The notes: generated from the letters alone by a model not told the origin. A stretch of DNA of 64,000 nucleotides from Pseudomonas sp. R5-89-07 (GCF_003851685.1 NZ_CP027727.1:124001-188000); one strand, 5' to 3'. Shown: positions 47,438 through 57,084, counted from the first letter of the stretch. Program-made: numbers and translations.

Positions 47438-49018
47438 GTGCGTCGGTCTGTGGTAGAGCAAAACGAAAATATCCGGGCCGTGCCTGCTTTGAATCGCCTG
47501 AGCTGGGACGGCGCGGGTTGGCTCAGCCGCCTCTGGTGGGTGCCGATCCTGGCGCTGGCCATGGCCCTGCGGTTTTACCACCTGACGTCGGCGGCGATCT
47601 GGGGGGATGAAGGCTCAAGCCTGTTGCTCAGCGAATACGCAGTGACCGACCTGTGGTTTCACGCCGCCCACGACGTGCACCCACCGCTGTACTTTCTGCT
47701 GCTGCGCGGCTGGATCGAGGTGTTTGGCGACAGCATCGGGTCGATCAGAAGCATGAGCGCGATCCCAGGTGCCGTGGTGGTGGGCCTGGGGATCTGGCTG
47801 ACGCAGCAACTGTCCACCCGTCGCGCCGCAGTCCTGGCCGGACTTCTACTGGCGCTGCTGCCCACAGCGGTGCGCTACAGCCAGGAAGTGCGCATGTACT
47901 CGCTGCTCGGCGTCTGGTTGCTGGGCGCTACGCTGGCGCTGGTGTACTGGATGCGCCAACCCGAGCGCACGCGTTATCTGGCCGCTTATGTGGTGCTGAT
48001 GAGCGCCGGTTTCTACACCCATTACTTCACCGCGCTGTGCGTGCTGGTGCATTGGGCATACCTGGGGCTGCAGCCGCGCGGCCAACGGTTGATCACGCGC
48101 CCGGCATGGTGGTTGGCCAACGCCATGATCGTGTTGCTGTATCTGCCTTGGCTGCCGAACCTTTTGGACCTGGTGCAGCACGTCGACCAGCTCAAGGTGG
48201 GTGGCGATATTGGCTGGGAAGAGCCGGTCAATCTGCTGTCGCTGCCGTCGATGATCTGGCAGTTCCTGCTGCAGGATGAGGCGGTTGATGTCTGGCCACC
48301 GCTGTTCTGGCTCTTTCCACTGCTGTTGATTGCAGTGGTTGCGATCACCGCCTGGCACTCTCGGCCGGCACGCCTGCTGGCGCTGTTCTTCCTGCTGCCG
48401 CTGCTGCTGGTGTACGGGGTTTCGTTTATATCCCCGGTATTTATCGAGCGTTATCTCACCGTGTACGCCTTGGGCTTGCCGATCCTCATCGCACTTGCCA
48501 TCGACCGCCTGCCGTCACGCCTGGCATGGCTGGGTGCAGCACTGTTTGTGCTGGTTGCCGGCGTGGAGCTGCTGGGGTTGAAGAACACATTCACCGTGGA
48601 TGAACAGAACCAGTTCAACGTGCCGGTGGAGTTCATCAATCGCAATTACCAGGAAGACGATCGCATCGTGCTCAGCGACATGATGTGGTATTTGAGCTAC
48701 GTGTATTACGACCAGACCGATGCCCAGTTGCAGCTGTTCACGCCGCCCAAGCCCGACGGAACCTCGACCCGGCCGAACGCCTATGGTTTCGGCACCCTGG
48801 TGGACCAGGACGGCGGGCGCATCTACCTCGACCACTTGTCTGCACTGCCCGCCGACACGCGCCGGGTGTGGCTGGTGAGCAGCAACGAAGCGCCCGATGA
48901 ATTCGCGCCGTTGCCAGGCGGCTGGCGCGAACTCAGCCGCCAGGAGGGCGGCGGGGCGAGGGCGAGGTTGTTCGTGCTGTGCAACGTACCCGCACCGCAA
49001 CCCGAAGGCTGCCGCTAG
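47438..49018 (+). CDS. Membrane glycosyltransferase, GT39/ArnT-like
   Basis: 526-residue polytopic protein with about ten hydrophobic segments up to residue 380 and a C-terminal periplasmic domain. The first periplasmic loop has the family's acidic pair in AIWGDEGSS and, further on, HDVHPPLYFLLLRGW, the C-type glycosyltransferase pattern using polyprenyl-phosphate sugars. YSQEVRMYSL and YTHYFTA also fit. The acceptor is unknown. The GTG at 47438 has AGGGG 7 bases upstream and is chosen over an in-frame start at 47390. Confidence 0.85.
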   Translation: MRRSVVEQNENIRAVPALNRLSWDGAGWLSRLWWVPILALAMALRFYHLTSAAIWGDEGSSLLLSEYAVTDLWFHAAHDVHPPLYFLLLRGWIEVFGDSIGSIRSMSAIPGAVVVGLGIWLTQQLSTRRAAVLAGLLLALLPTAVRYSQEVRMYSLLGVWLLGATLALVYWMRQPERTRYLAAYVVLMSAGFYTHYFTALCVLVHWAYLGLQPRGQRLITRPAWWLANAMIVLLYLPWLPNLLDLVQHVDQLKVGGDIGWEEPVNLLSLPSMIWQFLLQDEAVDVWPPLFWLFPLLLIAVVAITAWHSRPARLLALFFLLPLLLVYGVSFISPVFIERYLTVYALGLPILIALAIDRLPSRLAWLGAALFVLVAGVELLGLKNTFTVDEQNQFNVPVEFINRNYQEDDRIVLSDMMWYLSYVYYDQTDAQLQLFTPPKPDGTSTRPNAYGFGTLVDQDGGRIYLDHLSALPADTRRVWLVSSNEAPDEFAPLPGGWRELSRQEGGGARARLFVLCNVPAPQPEGCR

Positions 49019-49050
49019 ACTTTCCCCAACCTGCTTATGAGGAGCCCACC

Positions 49051-49296
49051 ATGGAATCGCCCGTACACAGCCTGCCAGCCTTGTTCAAACAGCTGGGCCT
49101 GCCGGATGACCCGGTCAGTATCGAGCAATTCATCGCGGTTCATTCACCGCTCAAGCCCGAATTGAAACTGGCGGATGCGTTTTTCTGGAGCGATAGCCAG
49201 AGGGCGTTTTTGCGTGAGGAAATTCTGGAGGATGCGGATTGGGCAGTGGTGGTGGATGAGTTGAATGTGATGTTGCGGGGCGGGCGAGGGATGTAA
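49051..49296 (+). CDS. DUF2789 small protein
   Basis: 81 residues beginning MESPVHSLPALFKQLGLPDD. It is acidic, helical and soluble, of a kind common in gamma-proteobacteria but without known function. GAGGAG lies 6 bases before the ATG, one of the best ribosome binding sites in the window. It lies 32 bases after the glycosyltransferase gene and may share its transcript. Confidence 0.85.
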   Translation: MESPVHSLPALFKQLGLPDDPVSIEQFIAVHSPLKPELKLADAFFWSDSQRAFLREEILEDADWAVVVDELNVMLRGGRGM

Positions 49297-49318
49297 CAGA
49301 TGATCGTCCCAACGCTAT

Positions 49319-49404
49319 GTGGGAGGGGGCTTGCCCCCGATAGCGGTGGGTCATTCAGCAGGTTGTCGACTGGTTCACCGCAATCGAGGCAAGCCCCCTC
49401 CCAC
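49319..49404. repeat. REP doublet, GTGGGAGGGGGCTTG family
   Basis: Two inverted arms around about 35 bases, closing the DUF2789 transcript. One base differs from the usual arm (CGAGGCAAG instead of CGGGGGCAAG). Confidence 0.88.
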
Positions 49405-49478
49405 ATTTTTTGACCGCTCCACTCATCCGCGAAAGTGTTTCAAAACTTGACGATCCTCCGGTCATCCACCATATTGAT

Positions 49479-49494
49479 AGTTAGCAAACTAACT
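49479..49494. promoter_or_regulatory. Palindromic operator before the marR gene
   Basis: AGTTAG-CAAA-CTAACT is a perfect 6-4-6 palindrome 17 bases upstream of the GTG start. MarR proteins bind such dyads to repress their own operon. A TTGATA box at 49474 and TATGCG at 49496 would place the palindrome between -35 and -10. Confidence 0.65.
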
Positions 49495-49510
49495 GTATGC
49501 GAACTATCCC

Positions 49511-49957
49511 GTGTCTCATTCCCTCGAACAACTCCAGATGAACCTCAGCAGCAGCATGGTGGTGGGCGCCCGTAACTGGCGCAAAATCTGCCAGACCACG
49601 CTGGTGAGCTATGGCATCTCCGAAGCCTGCGCCGTGCCGCTGTTGATGATCGGCCGTTTGGGCGACGGTGTGCACCAGGTCAAGGTGGCCCAGGCATCCG
49701 GCATGGAGAGCCCGTCGCTGGTGCGCTTGCTCGACCGGCTGTGCAATGACGGCTATGTGTGCCGCACCGAAGACATCCACGACCGTCGCGCGAAAGCCCT
49801 GAGCCTCACCGAGCGCGGCCGTGAGCTGGTGCAGGCGGTGGAAGCGCAACTGGTGCGCCTGCGCAAGGAAGTTCTGGTGGATATTGCCGCCACCGACCTG
49901 GAAGCCGCACTGCGCGTGCTGCGGGCCTTCGAAGCGGCCGAGGCGGTTGCGCCTTGA
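49511..49957 (+). CDS. MarR-family regulator of the downstream efflux operon
   Basis: 148 residues with the winged helix at about 45-105, including VKVAQASGMESPSLVRLLDR and the wing DIHDRRAKALSLTERGREL. MarR proteins release DNA when they bind phenolic or aromatic ligands. The GTG at 49511 has no clear ribosome binding site; Met10 is an alternative. It overlaps the FUSC gene in TTGA and is thus the first member of a five-gene coupled unit, suggesting that it senses the exported compound. Confidence 0.9.
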   Translation: MSHSLEQLQMNLSSSMVVGARNWRKICQTTLVSYGISEACAVPLLMIGRLGDGVHQVKVAQASGMESPSLVRLLDRLCNDGYVCRTEDIHDRRAKALSLTERGRELVQAVEAQLVRLRKEVLVDIAATDLEAALRVLRAFEAAEAVAP

Positions 49958-52032
49958 ACGGGTTCTTTACCGGCTTTCCGCCCGCGCGCGACTGGTTCTA
50001 CGGCGTGCGTACGTTCGCCGCCTCGATGATCGCGCTGTACATCGCCATGCTCATGCAAATGCCGCGTCCCTACTGGGCGATGGCCACGGTGTATATCGTC
50101 TCCAGCCCCTTTGTCGGCCCCACCAGCTCCAAAGCGTTGTACCGCGCCATCGGCACCTTGATGGGCGCGGCGGCGGCGGTGTTTTTTGTGCCGATGTTCG
50201 TGCAGTCGCCCTATATTCTGGTGGTGGTGATCGCCCTGTGGACGGGCACCTTGCTGTTCCTCTCCCTGCACCTGCGCACCGCCAATAACTACGCCTTGAT
50301 GCTGGCCGGCTACACTTTGCCGCTGATCGCCCTGCCGGTAGTGGATAACCCGCTGGCGGTGTGGGATGTGGCTGAGGCGCGTACCGAAGAAATCTTCCTC
50401 GGCATCGCCGTGGCTGCCGTGGTGGGCGCAATGTTCTGGCCGCGTCGCCTGATGCCGGTGTTCGATGGCTCGGTGGCCAAGTGGTTTACCGACGCCCAGG
50501 TCTACAGCCAGCGCTTTCTCACCCGCGATGTGGACCCGGAAGCGGTCAGCAGCCTGCGCGGCGGCATGGTTGCCACCTTCAACACCCTCGAATTGATGAT
50601 CGGCCAGTTGCCCCACGAAGGCGCGCGGCCGCAGACGGTGCGCAACACCAAGGAACTGCGCGGGCGCATGATTCACCTGTTGCCGGTGATCGACGCCCTG
50701 GACGATGCGGTGTACGCCATCGAACACCGCGCCCCGGAGTTTCTCGATCAGCTCACACCGCTGCTCAAAGAGGCCAACGCCTGGCTCGACAGCACCACCC
50801 AGGCCGCACCTCTTGAACGCTGGCGCGAACTGCGCGACAAGATCGACGCCGCGCAACCCCAGGGCGAAGCGCTGGACGACCGCCACACGCTGCTGTTCTC
50901 CAACGCCCTGTACCGCCTCGGCGAATGGGTCGACCTGTGGCAAGACTGCCGCACCCTGCAAGCCGCCATCGGGTGCGAAAGCCAGGACACCTGGCGCGCC
51001 GTGTACCGTCACTGGCGCCTGGGCCGGCTCACGCCCTTCCTCGACCGTGGCCTGATGTTCTACTCGGCGTTTTCCACCGTCACCGCGATCATCGTCGCCT
51101 CCGTGCTCTGGATCCTGCTGGGCTGGACCGACGGCGGCAGCGCGGTGATCCTGGCCGCCGTCGCGTGCAGCTTTTTCGCCTCGATGGACGACCCCGCGCC
51201 GCAGATCTACCGGTTCTTTTTCTGGACCGCGATGTCGGTGCTGCTGGCCAGCCTGTACCTGTTCCTGGTGCTGCCCAACCTGCACGATTTCCCCATGCTG
51301 GTGCTGGCGTTCGCCGTGCCGTTCATCTGCATCGGCACTCTCACCGTGCAGCCACGGTTTTACCTGGGCATGCTACTGACGCTGGTCAACACCTCATCGT
51401 TCATCAGCATCCAGGGCGCCTATGACGCCGATTTTCTCAACTTCGCCAACGTCAACCTGGCCGGCCCGGTTGGCCTGCTGTTTGCCTTTATCTGGACCCT
51501 GATTGCGCGGCCTTTCGGTGCGGAACTGGCGGCCAAGCGCCTGACCCGTTTCAGCTGGCGCGACATCGTCAGCCTTACCGAACCTGCGACCCTGGCCGAA
51601 CACCGGCACATGGCCGCGCAAATGCTCGACCGCCTGATGCAGCACCTGCCGCGCCTGGCCCTTACCGGCCAGGACACCGGCACCGCCCTGCGCGACCTGC
51701 GCGTGGCGCTGAACCTGCTCGATCTGCTCGCCTATTCGCCGCGCATCCTCGGCGTACCTCGTGTGCTGCTCAACCAGGTGGTCGAAGGCGTGGGCGGTTA
51801 TTTCAAGGCCTGCCTCAAGGCCGGTGAACGCTTGCCTGCGCCCAGCGGTCTGCTGATGACCCTGGACCGCACGCGCCGCGCCCTCAACGGCCAAGGCCTG
51901 CAAGACGACGGCGACACGCGCCTGCACCTGCTGCACGCCCTGGCCGGGCTGCGCCTGGCACTGCTGCCTGGCGTGGAATTCATTGGCGGTACAGAGATGC
52001 AAGCGCCGTTACCGGATGGAGCGCCTTTATGA
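49954..52032 (+). CDS. FUSC/AaeB-like inner-membrane exporter
   Basis: 692 residues with two blocks of membrane helices (about 20-150 and 370-510), each followed by a cytoplasmic part, the layout of aromatic carboxylic acid exporters of the AaeB/FUSC family. The repeated block signature is visible in PYWAMATVYIVSSPFVGPTS. It starts with TTG inside the marR stop and ends in an ATGA overlap with the next gene. In E. coli AaeB exports p-hydroxybenzoate; the substrate here is inferred to be an aromatic acid. Confidence 0.9.
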   Translation: MNGFFTGFPPARDWFYGVRTFAASMIALYIAMLMQMPRPYWAMATVYIVSSPFVGPTSSKALYRAIGTLMGAAAAVFFVPMFVQSPYILVVVIALWTGTLLFLSLHLRTANNYALMLAGYTLPLIALPVVDNPLAVWDVAEARTEEIFLGIAVAAVVGAMFWPRRLMPVFDGSVAKWFTDAQVYSQRFLTRDVDPEAVSSLRGGMVATFNTLELMIGQLPHEGARPQTVRNTKELRGRMIHLLPVIDALDDAVYAIEHRAPEFLDQLTPLLKEANAWLDSTTQAAPLERWRELRDKIDAAQPQGEALDDRHTLLFSNALYRLGEWVDLWQDCRTLQAAIGCESQDTWRAVYRHWRLGRLTPFLDRGLMFYSAFSTVTAIIVASVLWILLGWTDGGSAVILAAVACSFFASMDDPAPQIYRFFFWTAMSVLLASLYLFLVLPNLHDFPMLVLAFAVPFICIGTLTVQPRFYLGMLLTLVNTSSFISIQGAYDADFLNFANVNLAGPVGLLFAFIWTLIARPFGAELAAKRLTRFSWRDIVSLTEPATLAEHRHMAAQMLDRLMQHLPRLALTGQDTGTALRDLRVALNLLDLLAYSPRILGVPRVLLNQVVEGVGGYFKACLKAGERLPAPSGLLMTLDRTRRALNGQGLQDDGDTRLHLLHALAGLRLALLPGVEFIGGTEMQAPLPDGAPL

Positions 52033-52238
52033 TCGGTGACCTGGATATCAGCGGTGTCTTCCTGCCCACGCTGCTGGTGCTGATGGGCATTACGTATGTG
52101 TTGTTTCTGGTGGTGCACGGGTTGTTGACGCGCATGCACTTCTATCGCCTGGTCTGGCACCGGGCATTGTTCAATGTGGGGCTCTACGCGCTGTTGCTGG
52201 GCGCGGTGGACTCACTCAGTCGATACCTGATGACATGA
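52029..52238 (+). CDS. AaeX-like small membrane protein (DUF1656)
   Basis: 69 residues with two hydrophobic segments (about 12-32 and 45-62). DUF1656 proteins such as AaeX accompany FUSC pumps, with role unknown. Both ends are in ATGA overlaps with the neighbouring genes. Confidence 0.88.
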   Translation: MIGDLDISGVFLPTLLVLMGITYVLFLVVHGLLTRMHFYRLVWHRALFNVGLYALLLGAVDSLSRYLMT

Positions 52239-53125
52239 AAAAACCTTTTTTGACCATCGGCCGTGTAGTCCTGACGTTGCTGATCGTGAGTTTCGCGGTC
52301 GTCGTTGTGTGGCGCATGGTCATGTACTACATGTTTGCACCCTGGACCCGTGACGGGCACATCCGCGCCGACATCGTGCAGATCGCCCCGGACGTGTCCG
52401 GGCTGATCCAGCGGGTGGACGTGCGCGATAACCAGCTGGTGACCAAGGGCCAGGTGCTGTTCGCCGTCGACCAGGACCGCTTCAAGCTGGCCCTGCGCCA
52501 GGCCCAGGCCGCCGTCGCCGATCGTCAGGAAACCCTGGCCCAGGCCCAGCGCGAGTACAAGCGTAACCGTGGCCTGGGCAACCTGGTGCCCAGCGAGCAA
52601 CTGGAAGAAAGCCAGTCCCGCGTGGCGCGTGCCCAGTCAGCCCTGGCCGAGGCGCAAGTGACGGTGGATTCGGCGCAGCTCAACCTCGACCGCTCGGTGA
52701 TCCGCAGCCCGGTGGACGGCTACGTCAACGACCGCGCGCCGCGCACCCAGGAATTCGTCACCGCCGGGCGCCCGGTGCTGTCGGTGGTGGACAGCAATTC
52801 CTTCCATATCGACGGCTACTTCGAAGAGACCAAGCTCGACGGCATCCGCGTCGGCATGGGTGTGGATATCCGCGTGATCGGCGACAACGCCCGTCTGCAT
52901 GGGCATGTGCAAAGCATCGTCGCCGGTATCGAAGACCGCGACCGCAGCAGCGGCTCCAACCTGCTGCCCAACGTCAACCCGGCGTTCAGCTGGGTGCGCC
53001 TGGCCCAGCGGATTCCCGTGCGTATCGCCTTTGACGATGTGCCGGCGGACTTTCGCATGATCGCCGGGCGGACGGCGACGGTGTCGATCATCGACGACAA
53101 GGCCAACGACGGAGCCCAGCCATGA
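52235..53125 (+). CDS. AaeA/HlyD-family periplasmic adaptor
   Basis: 296 residues with one N-terminal membrane helix (about 9-31), lipoyl halves (IVQIAPDVSGLIQRVDVRDN and LDRSVIRSPVDGYVNDRAPR) and a short coiled coil between them. It links the FUSC pump to the outer-membrane channel. Its ATG lies in the DUF1656 stop and its stop in the next ATG, so the complex is made in step. Confidence 0.91.
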   Translation: MKKPFLTIGRVVLTLLIVSFAVVVVWRMVMYYMFAPWTRDGHIRADIVQIAPDVSGLIQRVDVRDNQLVTKGQVLFAVDQDRFKLALRQAQAAVADRQETLAQAQREYKRNRGLGNLVPSEQLEESQSRVARAQSALAEAQVTVDSAQLNLDRSVIRSPVDGYVNDRAPRTQEFVTAGRPVLSVVDSNSFHIDGYFEETKLDGIRVGMGVDIRVIGDNARLHGHVQSIVAGIEDRDRSSGSNLLPNVNPAFSWVRLAQRIPVRIAFDDVPADFRMIAGRTATVSIIDDKANDGAQP

Positions 53126-54564
53126 AGCAACTGCTGGCCGCCGCTGCGCTGGGGGTGTTGCTGTCGGCCTGCCAGGCGGTAGGCCCGGACTACTCGCTGC
53201 CGGACACTGCCGCCATGAACCGGGGCGACCTGCAAGGCGCCATCGCGGGGCAGGGTAAGAATGTGGTGTCGGCGCCCGTGCCGACGGACTGGTGGAAGCT
53301 CTACAACGACCCGCGCCTGGATGAGCTGGTGCGCCAGGCCATGGCCTCCAACACCGACCTGCGCGTGGCCGCCGCCAACCTGCAACGCGCGCGCTACCAG
53401 ACCCAGCAGGCCGAATCCGCAGGCGGCTGGAGCGCCGGCGCCAAGGCCGAAGCGCAGCGCCTGCAAGAATCCGGCGAAGCCTTCTTGCTGGCCGACAAAG
53501 TGCCGGTGGACAACATCGGCAGCGTGGGCATCACCACCTCGTACCAATTCGACCTGTTCGGCACCTTGCAGCGCGGCATCGAAAGCGCCCAGGCCAGCGC
53601 CGATGCGGCCCAGGCGGCCGCCGATATCGCGCGCATTACCCTGGTGGCCGATGTGGTGCGTTCCTACACCCAGGTTTGCGCGGCCAACGAAGAGCTGGCA
53701 ATCGCCAACCAATCCCTCGACCTGCAAGCGCAAAGCACCCAGCTCACCCAGCGCCTGCGCGACGCCGGGCGTGGCGATGAAACCCAGGTGACGCGCTCGC
53801 AAACCCAATACAAATCTCTGCGTGCCGAGATGCCGCGCTACGAAGCGGCGCGCCAGGCGGGGCTGTTCCGTTTGTCGATGCTGCTGGCCAAACCGCTTGA
53901 TCAGCTGCCGGCCGGTACCGGCAATTGCGCCGAGCTGCCGCACATCGCTCAGCTGTTGCCGGTGGGCGACGGTGCGGCGCTGCTCAAGCGCCGCCCGGAT
54001 GTACGCCAGGCCGAACGCCAACTGGCCGCTGCCACCGCGCGCATCGGCGTAGCCACCGGCGCCCTGTATCCGGACATCGCCATCGGCGCCACGGTGGGCA
54101 CGGTGGGCCTGCTCGACAACCTCGGCCAGCCGGCGACCAATCGCTGGGGCTTTGGCCCGATGATCAGTTGGACGGTGCCGACCAACGGCGCGCGTGCGCG
54201 CATCCACGAAGCCGAAGCCGCGACCCAGGGCGCCCTGGCGCATTTCGACGGGGTGGTGCTCAACGCCATCCGCGAAACCCAAACGGGCCTCGCGCAGTAC
54301 ACCGCCATGTTGCAGCGCCGTGAGGCGCTGGCCGACGCCGAACGCTCGGCGCGTGAGGCGGCGGACCAGACCCACCGCTTCTTCCAGGCCGGGCGCGAGT
54401 CGTTCCTCGCCGACCTGCAAGCCACCCGCACCTACACCACCATGCGCGCGCAATTGGCGGCGGCCAACACCCAGGTTGCGATGAGCCAGATCGACTTGTT
54501 CCTGGCCCTGGGTGGTGGTTGGGAAAGCGGACGAACGCACGCTGTAAAACCCGGCAAACCATGA
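53122..54564 (+). CDS. NodT-family outer-membrane efflux lipoprotein
   Basis: 480 residues. The signal peptide ends in the lipobox LSAC (Cys17), followed by VGPDYSLP. The conserved RRPDVRQAERQLAAATARIG marks the second OEP half. It belongs to the same family as the protein from 41168, but the two diverge clearly in sequence, so they are not recent copies. It is the last gene of the coupled unit. Confidence 0.91.
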   Translation: MKQLLAAAALGVLLSACQAVGPDYSLPDTAAMNRGDLQGAIAGQGKNVVSAPVPTDWWKLYNDPRLDELVRQAMASNTDLRVAAANLQRARYQTQQAESAGGWSAGAKAEAQRLQESGEAFLLADKVPVDNIGSVGITTSYQFDLFGTLQRGIESAQASADAAQAAADIARITLVADVVRSYTQVCAANEELAIANQSLDLQAQSTQLTQRLRDAGRGDETQVTRSQTQYKSLRAEMPRYEAARQAGLFRLSMLLAKPLDQLPAGTGNCAELPHIAQLLPVGDGAALLKRRPDVRQAERQLAAATARIGVATGALYPDIAIGATVGTVGLLDNLGQPATNRWGFGPMISWTVPTNGARARIHEAEAATQGALAHFDGVVLNAIRETQTGLAQYTAMLQRREALADAERSAREAADQTHRFFQAGRESFLADLQATRTYTTMRAQLAAANTQVAMSQIDLFLALGGGWESGRTHAVKPGKP

Positions 54565-54646
54565 GGTGATTGCTATGCTTTGTCAGGTGAGGCGCCGTGA
54601 AGCCTCGCTTGACACTGCTCGCGTTTGCTCTTGGGGATTGCATTCA

Positions 54647-55279
54647 ATGAAAAACCCTTATGCTCCCGCTTTCTGGTGCGTGCTCTTCGCACTGGTGCTG
54701 TTATCGGCCGCGTATTTCTACGGGGTCATGCTCGCCCACCAACTCGACAAGGCCATGGTGTTTCTCGACAGCGCCTGCCTGGTCATCGGCACCTTGTCCA
54801 TCGGCGTGGTGGCCTGGGCGTCCTATCAAAACCAGCGCGTGAAGCGAAAACTGCTGGAACAAGGCAAGACCCGCGTCGCGATCTGGGACACCAAGGTTGC
54901 CCTGCGCCGGGTCGAGACCGTGTTCGACCGCTATTTCTGGGGCAGCTACTGGCAACCCGGTCGCACCTTCCAGGAAGTCATGGGCGACCTCACCGGCACG
55001 CCTCTGGAAAAAAGCCTCGAAGTCCTGAAAAAGCAGTGCGTGGTGCTCGACCGGCAGGTGGCGGAGGGCAGGCATTGGCTTAATAACGCGCGGGAATTGT
55101 CCGATGTGGCCACGCAAATGGCCCGTGAGCGCTACCAGCTGGACTTCTGTGATCCCAAGGCCGACACCCCCGGCAATGCGGTGATACACCGCGAGTTTGA
55201 GGTGCTGGTCTACACCTGGACGGCGCGCCTGAGGAGTTTCGATCACCAATTGGACGAAATCGAGCTGGAGTACTCCTGA
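54647..55279 (+). CDS. Membrane protein of unknown function
   Basis: 210 residues starting MKNPYAPAFWCVLFALVLLS. Two N-terminal helices (about 8-28 and 38-58) are followed by a cytoplasmic part with charged helices. I do not recognise the family. GGGGA lies 9 bases before the ATG; an in-frame start at 54566 would put the first helix unusually far inside. It follows the efflux operon by about 80 bases and may be read from it. Confidence 0.78.
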   Translation: MKNPYAPAFWCVLFALVLLSAAYFYGVMLAHQLDKAMVFLDSACLVIGTLSIGVVAWASYQNQRVKRKLLEQGKTRVAIWDTKVALRRVETVFDRYFWGSYWQPGRTFQEVMGDLTGTPLEKSLEVLKKQCVVLDRQVAEGRHWLNNARELSDVATQMARERYQLDFCDPKADTPGNAVIHREFEVLVYTWTARLRSFDHQLDEIELEYS

Positions 55280-55369
55280 ACTCCTGCTGAACTGATCCCT
55301 CTGAAAGGCTGGGCCGTTTGCGCCCGCCAGTGCTAATCTTCCCCGGCCTTTCGGCCATACGGGCCAGTA

Positions 55370-55471
55370 CTGTAGGAGCGAGCTTGCTCGCGAAGAACGT
55401 CAACGATAACGCGTGCATTCTGAATAAACGCGGTGCCGATGAGTTTTTCGCGAGCAAGCTCGCTCCTACAG
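55370..55471. repeat. REP doublet, CTGTAGGAGCGAGCTTGCTCGCG family
   Basis: CTGTAGGAGCGAGCTTGCTC and GAGCAAGCTCGCTCCTACAG in inverted order about 60 bases apart. It is the second copy of this family in the window. Confidence 0.9.
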
Positions 55472-55531
55472 GAACCCCATAGGGTTCAAGGAAGACAGCC
55501 CACTTCTCACAGGATTTGATCAGGTCACTTC

Positions 55532-57028
55532 ATGAATAAGCCAGCAGTCGTTCTTTTGGGTTTCGTTGTCGCCGTTGGCGTCGTCAGTGCAGGCGGCGCC
55601 TGGTACACCGGCAAGCAACTGGAGCCGGTTCTGCAAACCGCGATCCAGAACGCCAACAAGGAACTGCAGACCTCCATGGCCGGCGTTGACGGCAGCGTGT
55701 CCCTGGAACTGGTGTCCCTGGACCGTGGCGTGTTCAGCAGCACCGCCCACTACCGCCTCAAGGGCCAGGGCAGTGTGTTCGGCGAGCAAAACCCGAACCC
55801 CGAGCTGCTGTTCGTCGACCATATCGAACACGGCCCGCTGCCGTTCTCGCGCCTGGTCACCCTGAAGTGGCTGCCGGTCATGGCCACCAGTCACTACGAA
55901 CTGGAAAAGAACGCCACCACCGAACAGTGGTTCGCTGCCAGCAAAGACGTGTCGCCGCTCAAAGGCGTGGCCAATATCGGTTACAGCCGCTCGGTCAACG
56001 GCAACGTCGAACTGTTGCCCCTGGAGTTCAAGGACGACAAATCCTCGGTGAGCTTCTCCGGCGCCAACCTCGACTTCGACAGCAGCGCCGAAGGCCAGAA
56101 GGTCAAGGCCGACGGCTACATGAACAGCCTCAAGGTCGCGGCCGTCGATGCCAATGGCGACGCGTTCGAAGCTGAACTGGCCGGCCTGACCGTCGCCAGC
56201 AACCTGGCCAAATCCACCTTCGGTTTCTACACCGGCCAGAACACCATCGAGCTGACCGACACCAAGGTCACCTTCGGCCCGCAGAAAGCCGTGCTGACCC
56301 TCAAGGGCTTCGAGCAAAAAGACTCCAGCGAAACCAAGGACAACAACCTGGCCGGCCGCGTCGACTACAAAATCGACGAAATCGGTTACCAGGGTAAGCC
56401 TGTGGGCTCGGCCGCCATGGCCGTGAGCATGAAGAACGTCGATATCCCGGCGATGCTGGTGCTGACCAAACTCTATCAGGACAAAATGCAGCCGGTGCAA
56501 GCCGCCGCCGCTGCCGGCCAACCCGCGCCGGAGCTGCAACTCACCGAAGCCGAGCAGACCCTGGCCGAAGCCAACGTCAACCAGGTGCTCGCTGCCAAGC
56601 CGCAACTGGCCGTGGAAAACCTGTCGCTGAAAACCACCCACGGCGAAAGCAAGTTCAATTTGGTGCTGGACCTGGCCAAGCCGGCTTCGATGGAACTGCC
56701 GCCGGTTGAGCTGGGCAAGCAGATGATCTCGCTGCTGGACGCCAACCTCACCCTGTCCAAGCCGATGATCGGCGACGTGGCCGCGCTGCAGGCGCAGGTC
56801 GGCGGCGTGACCGACCCGAAAGCCATCGAACAGCAATCGCAGATGGCGGCCGAGATGGTCAGCGGTGTGGCGATTGGTACTCAACTGGCAACCCTGGAAG
56901 GCACCGATGTGGTGTCCAAGCTGCACTACGCCAATAACGAAGTGACCCTCAACGGCCAGAAGATGACCGTTGAGCAGTTCATCAGCTTCGTCATGTCCAA
57001 AGCCGGCGCCATGGGCGGCGCCCAGTAA
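55532..57028 (+). CDS. YdgA-like protein (DUF945)
   Basis: 498 residues with an N-terminal membrane anchor or signal segment (about 5-23, VVLLGFVVAVGVVSAGGAW). A long beta-rich periplasmic region follows, including LDRGVFSSTAHYRLKGQGSV, as in E. coli YdgA and related DUF945 proteins. Function is unknown; a structural envelope role is possible. It is a monocistronic gene closed by the REP-derived hairpin at 57049. Confidence 0.87.
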   Translation: MNKPAVVLLGFVVAVGVVSAGGAWYTGKQLEPVLQTAIQNANKELQTSMAGVDGSVSLELVSLDRGVFSSTAHYRLKGQGSVFGEQNPNPELLFVDHIEHGPLPFSRLVTLKWLPVMATSHYELEKNATTEQWFAASKDVSPLKGVANIGYSRSVNGNVELLPLEFKDDKSSVSFSGANLDFDSSAEGQKVKADGYMNSLKVAAVDANGDAFEAELAGLTVASNLAKSTFGFYTGQNTIELTDTKVTFGPQKAVLTLKGFEQKDSSETKDNNLAGRVDYKIDEIGYQGKPVGSAAMAVSMKNVDIPAMLVLTKLYQDKMQPVQAAAAAGQPAPELQLTEAEQTLAEANVNQVLAAKPQLAVENLSLKTTHGESKFNLVLDLAKPASMELPPVELGKQMISLLDANLTLSKPMIGDVAALQAQVGGVTDPKAIEQQSQMAAEMVSGVAIGTQLATLEGTDVVSKLHYANNEVTLNGQKMTVEQFISFVMSKAGAMGGAQ

Positions 57029-57048
57029 GCCAGCCTGGAATGCGGTAA

Positions 57049-57084
57049 AAAATGTGGGAGGGGGCTTGCCCCCTCCCACATTTT
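57049..57084 (+). terminator. Collapsed REP hairpin acting as terminator of the DUF945 gene
   Basis: AAAATGTGGGAGGGGG pairs with CCCCCTCCCACATTTT around a tiny loop and is followed by GTTTTGTG. It consists of two half REP arms fused without the usual spacer. The stem is perfect, and the T-rich tail makes a convincing intrinsic terminator. Confidence 0.8.
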
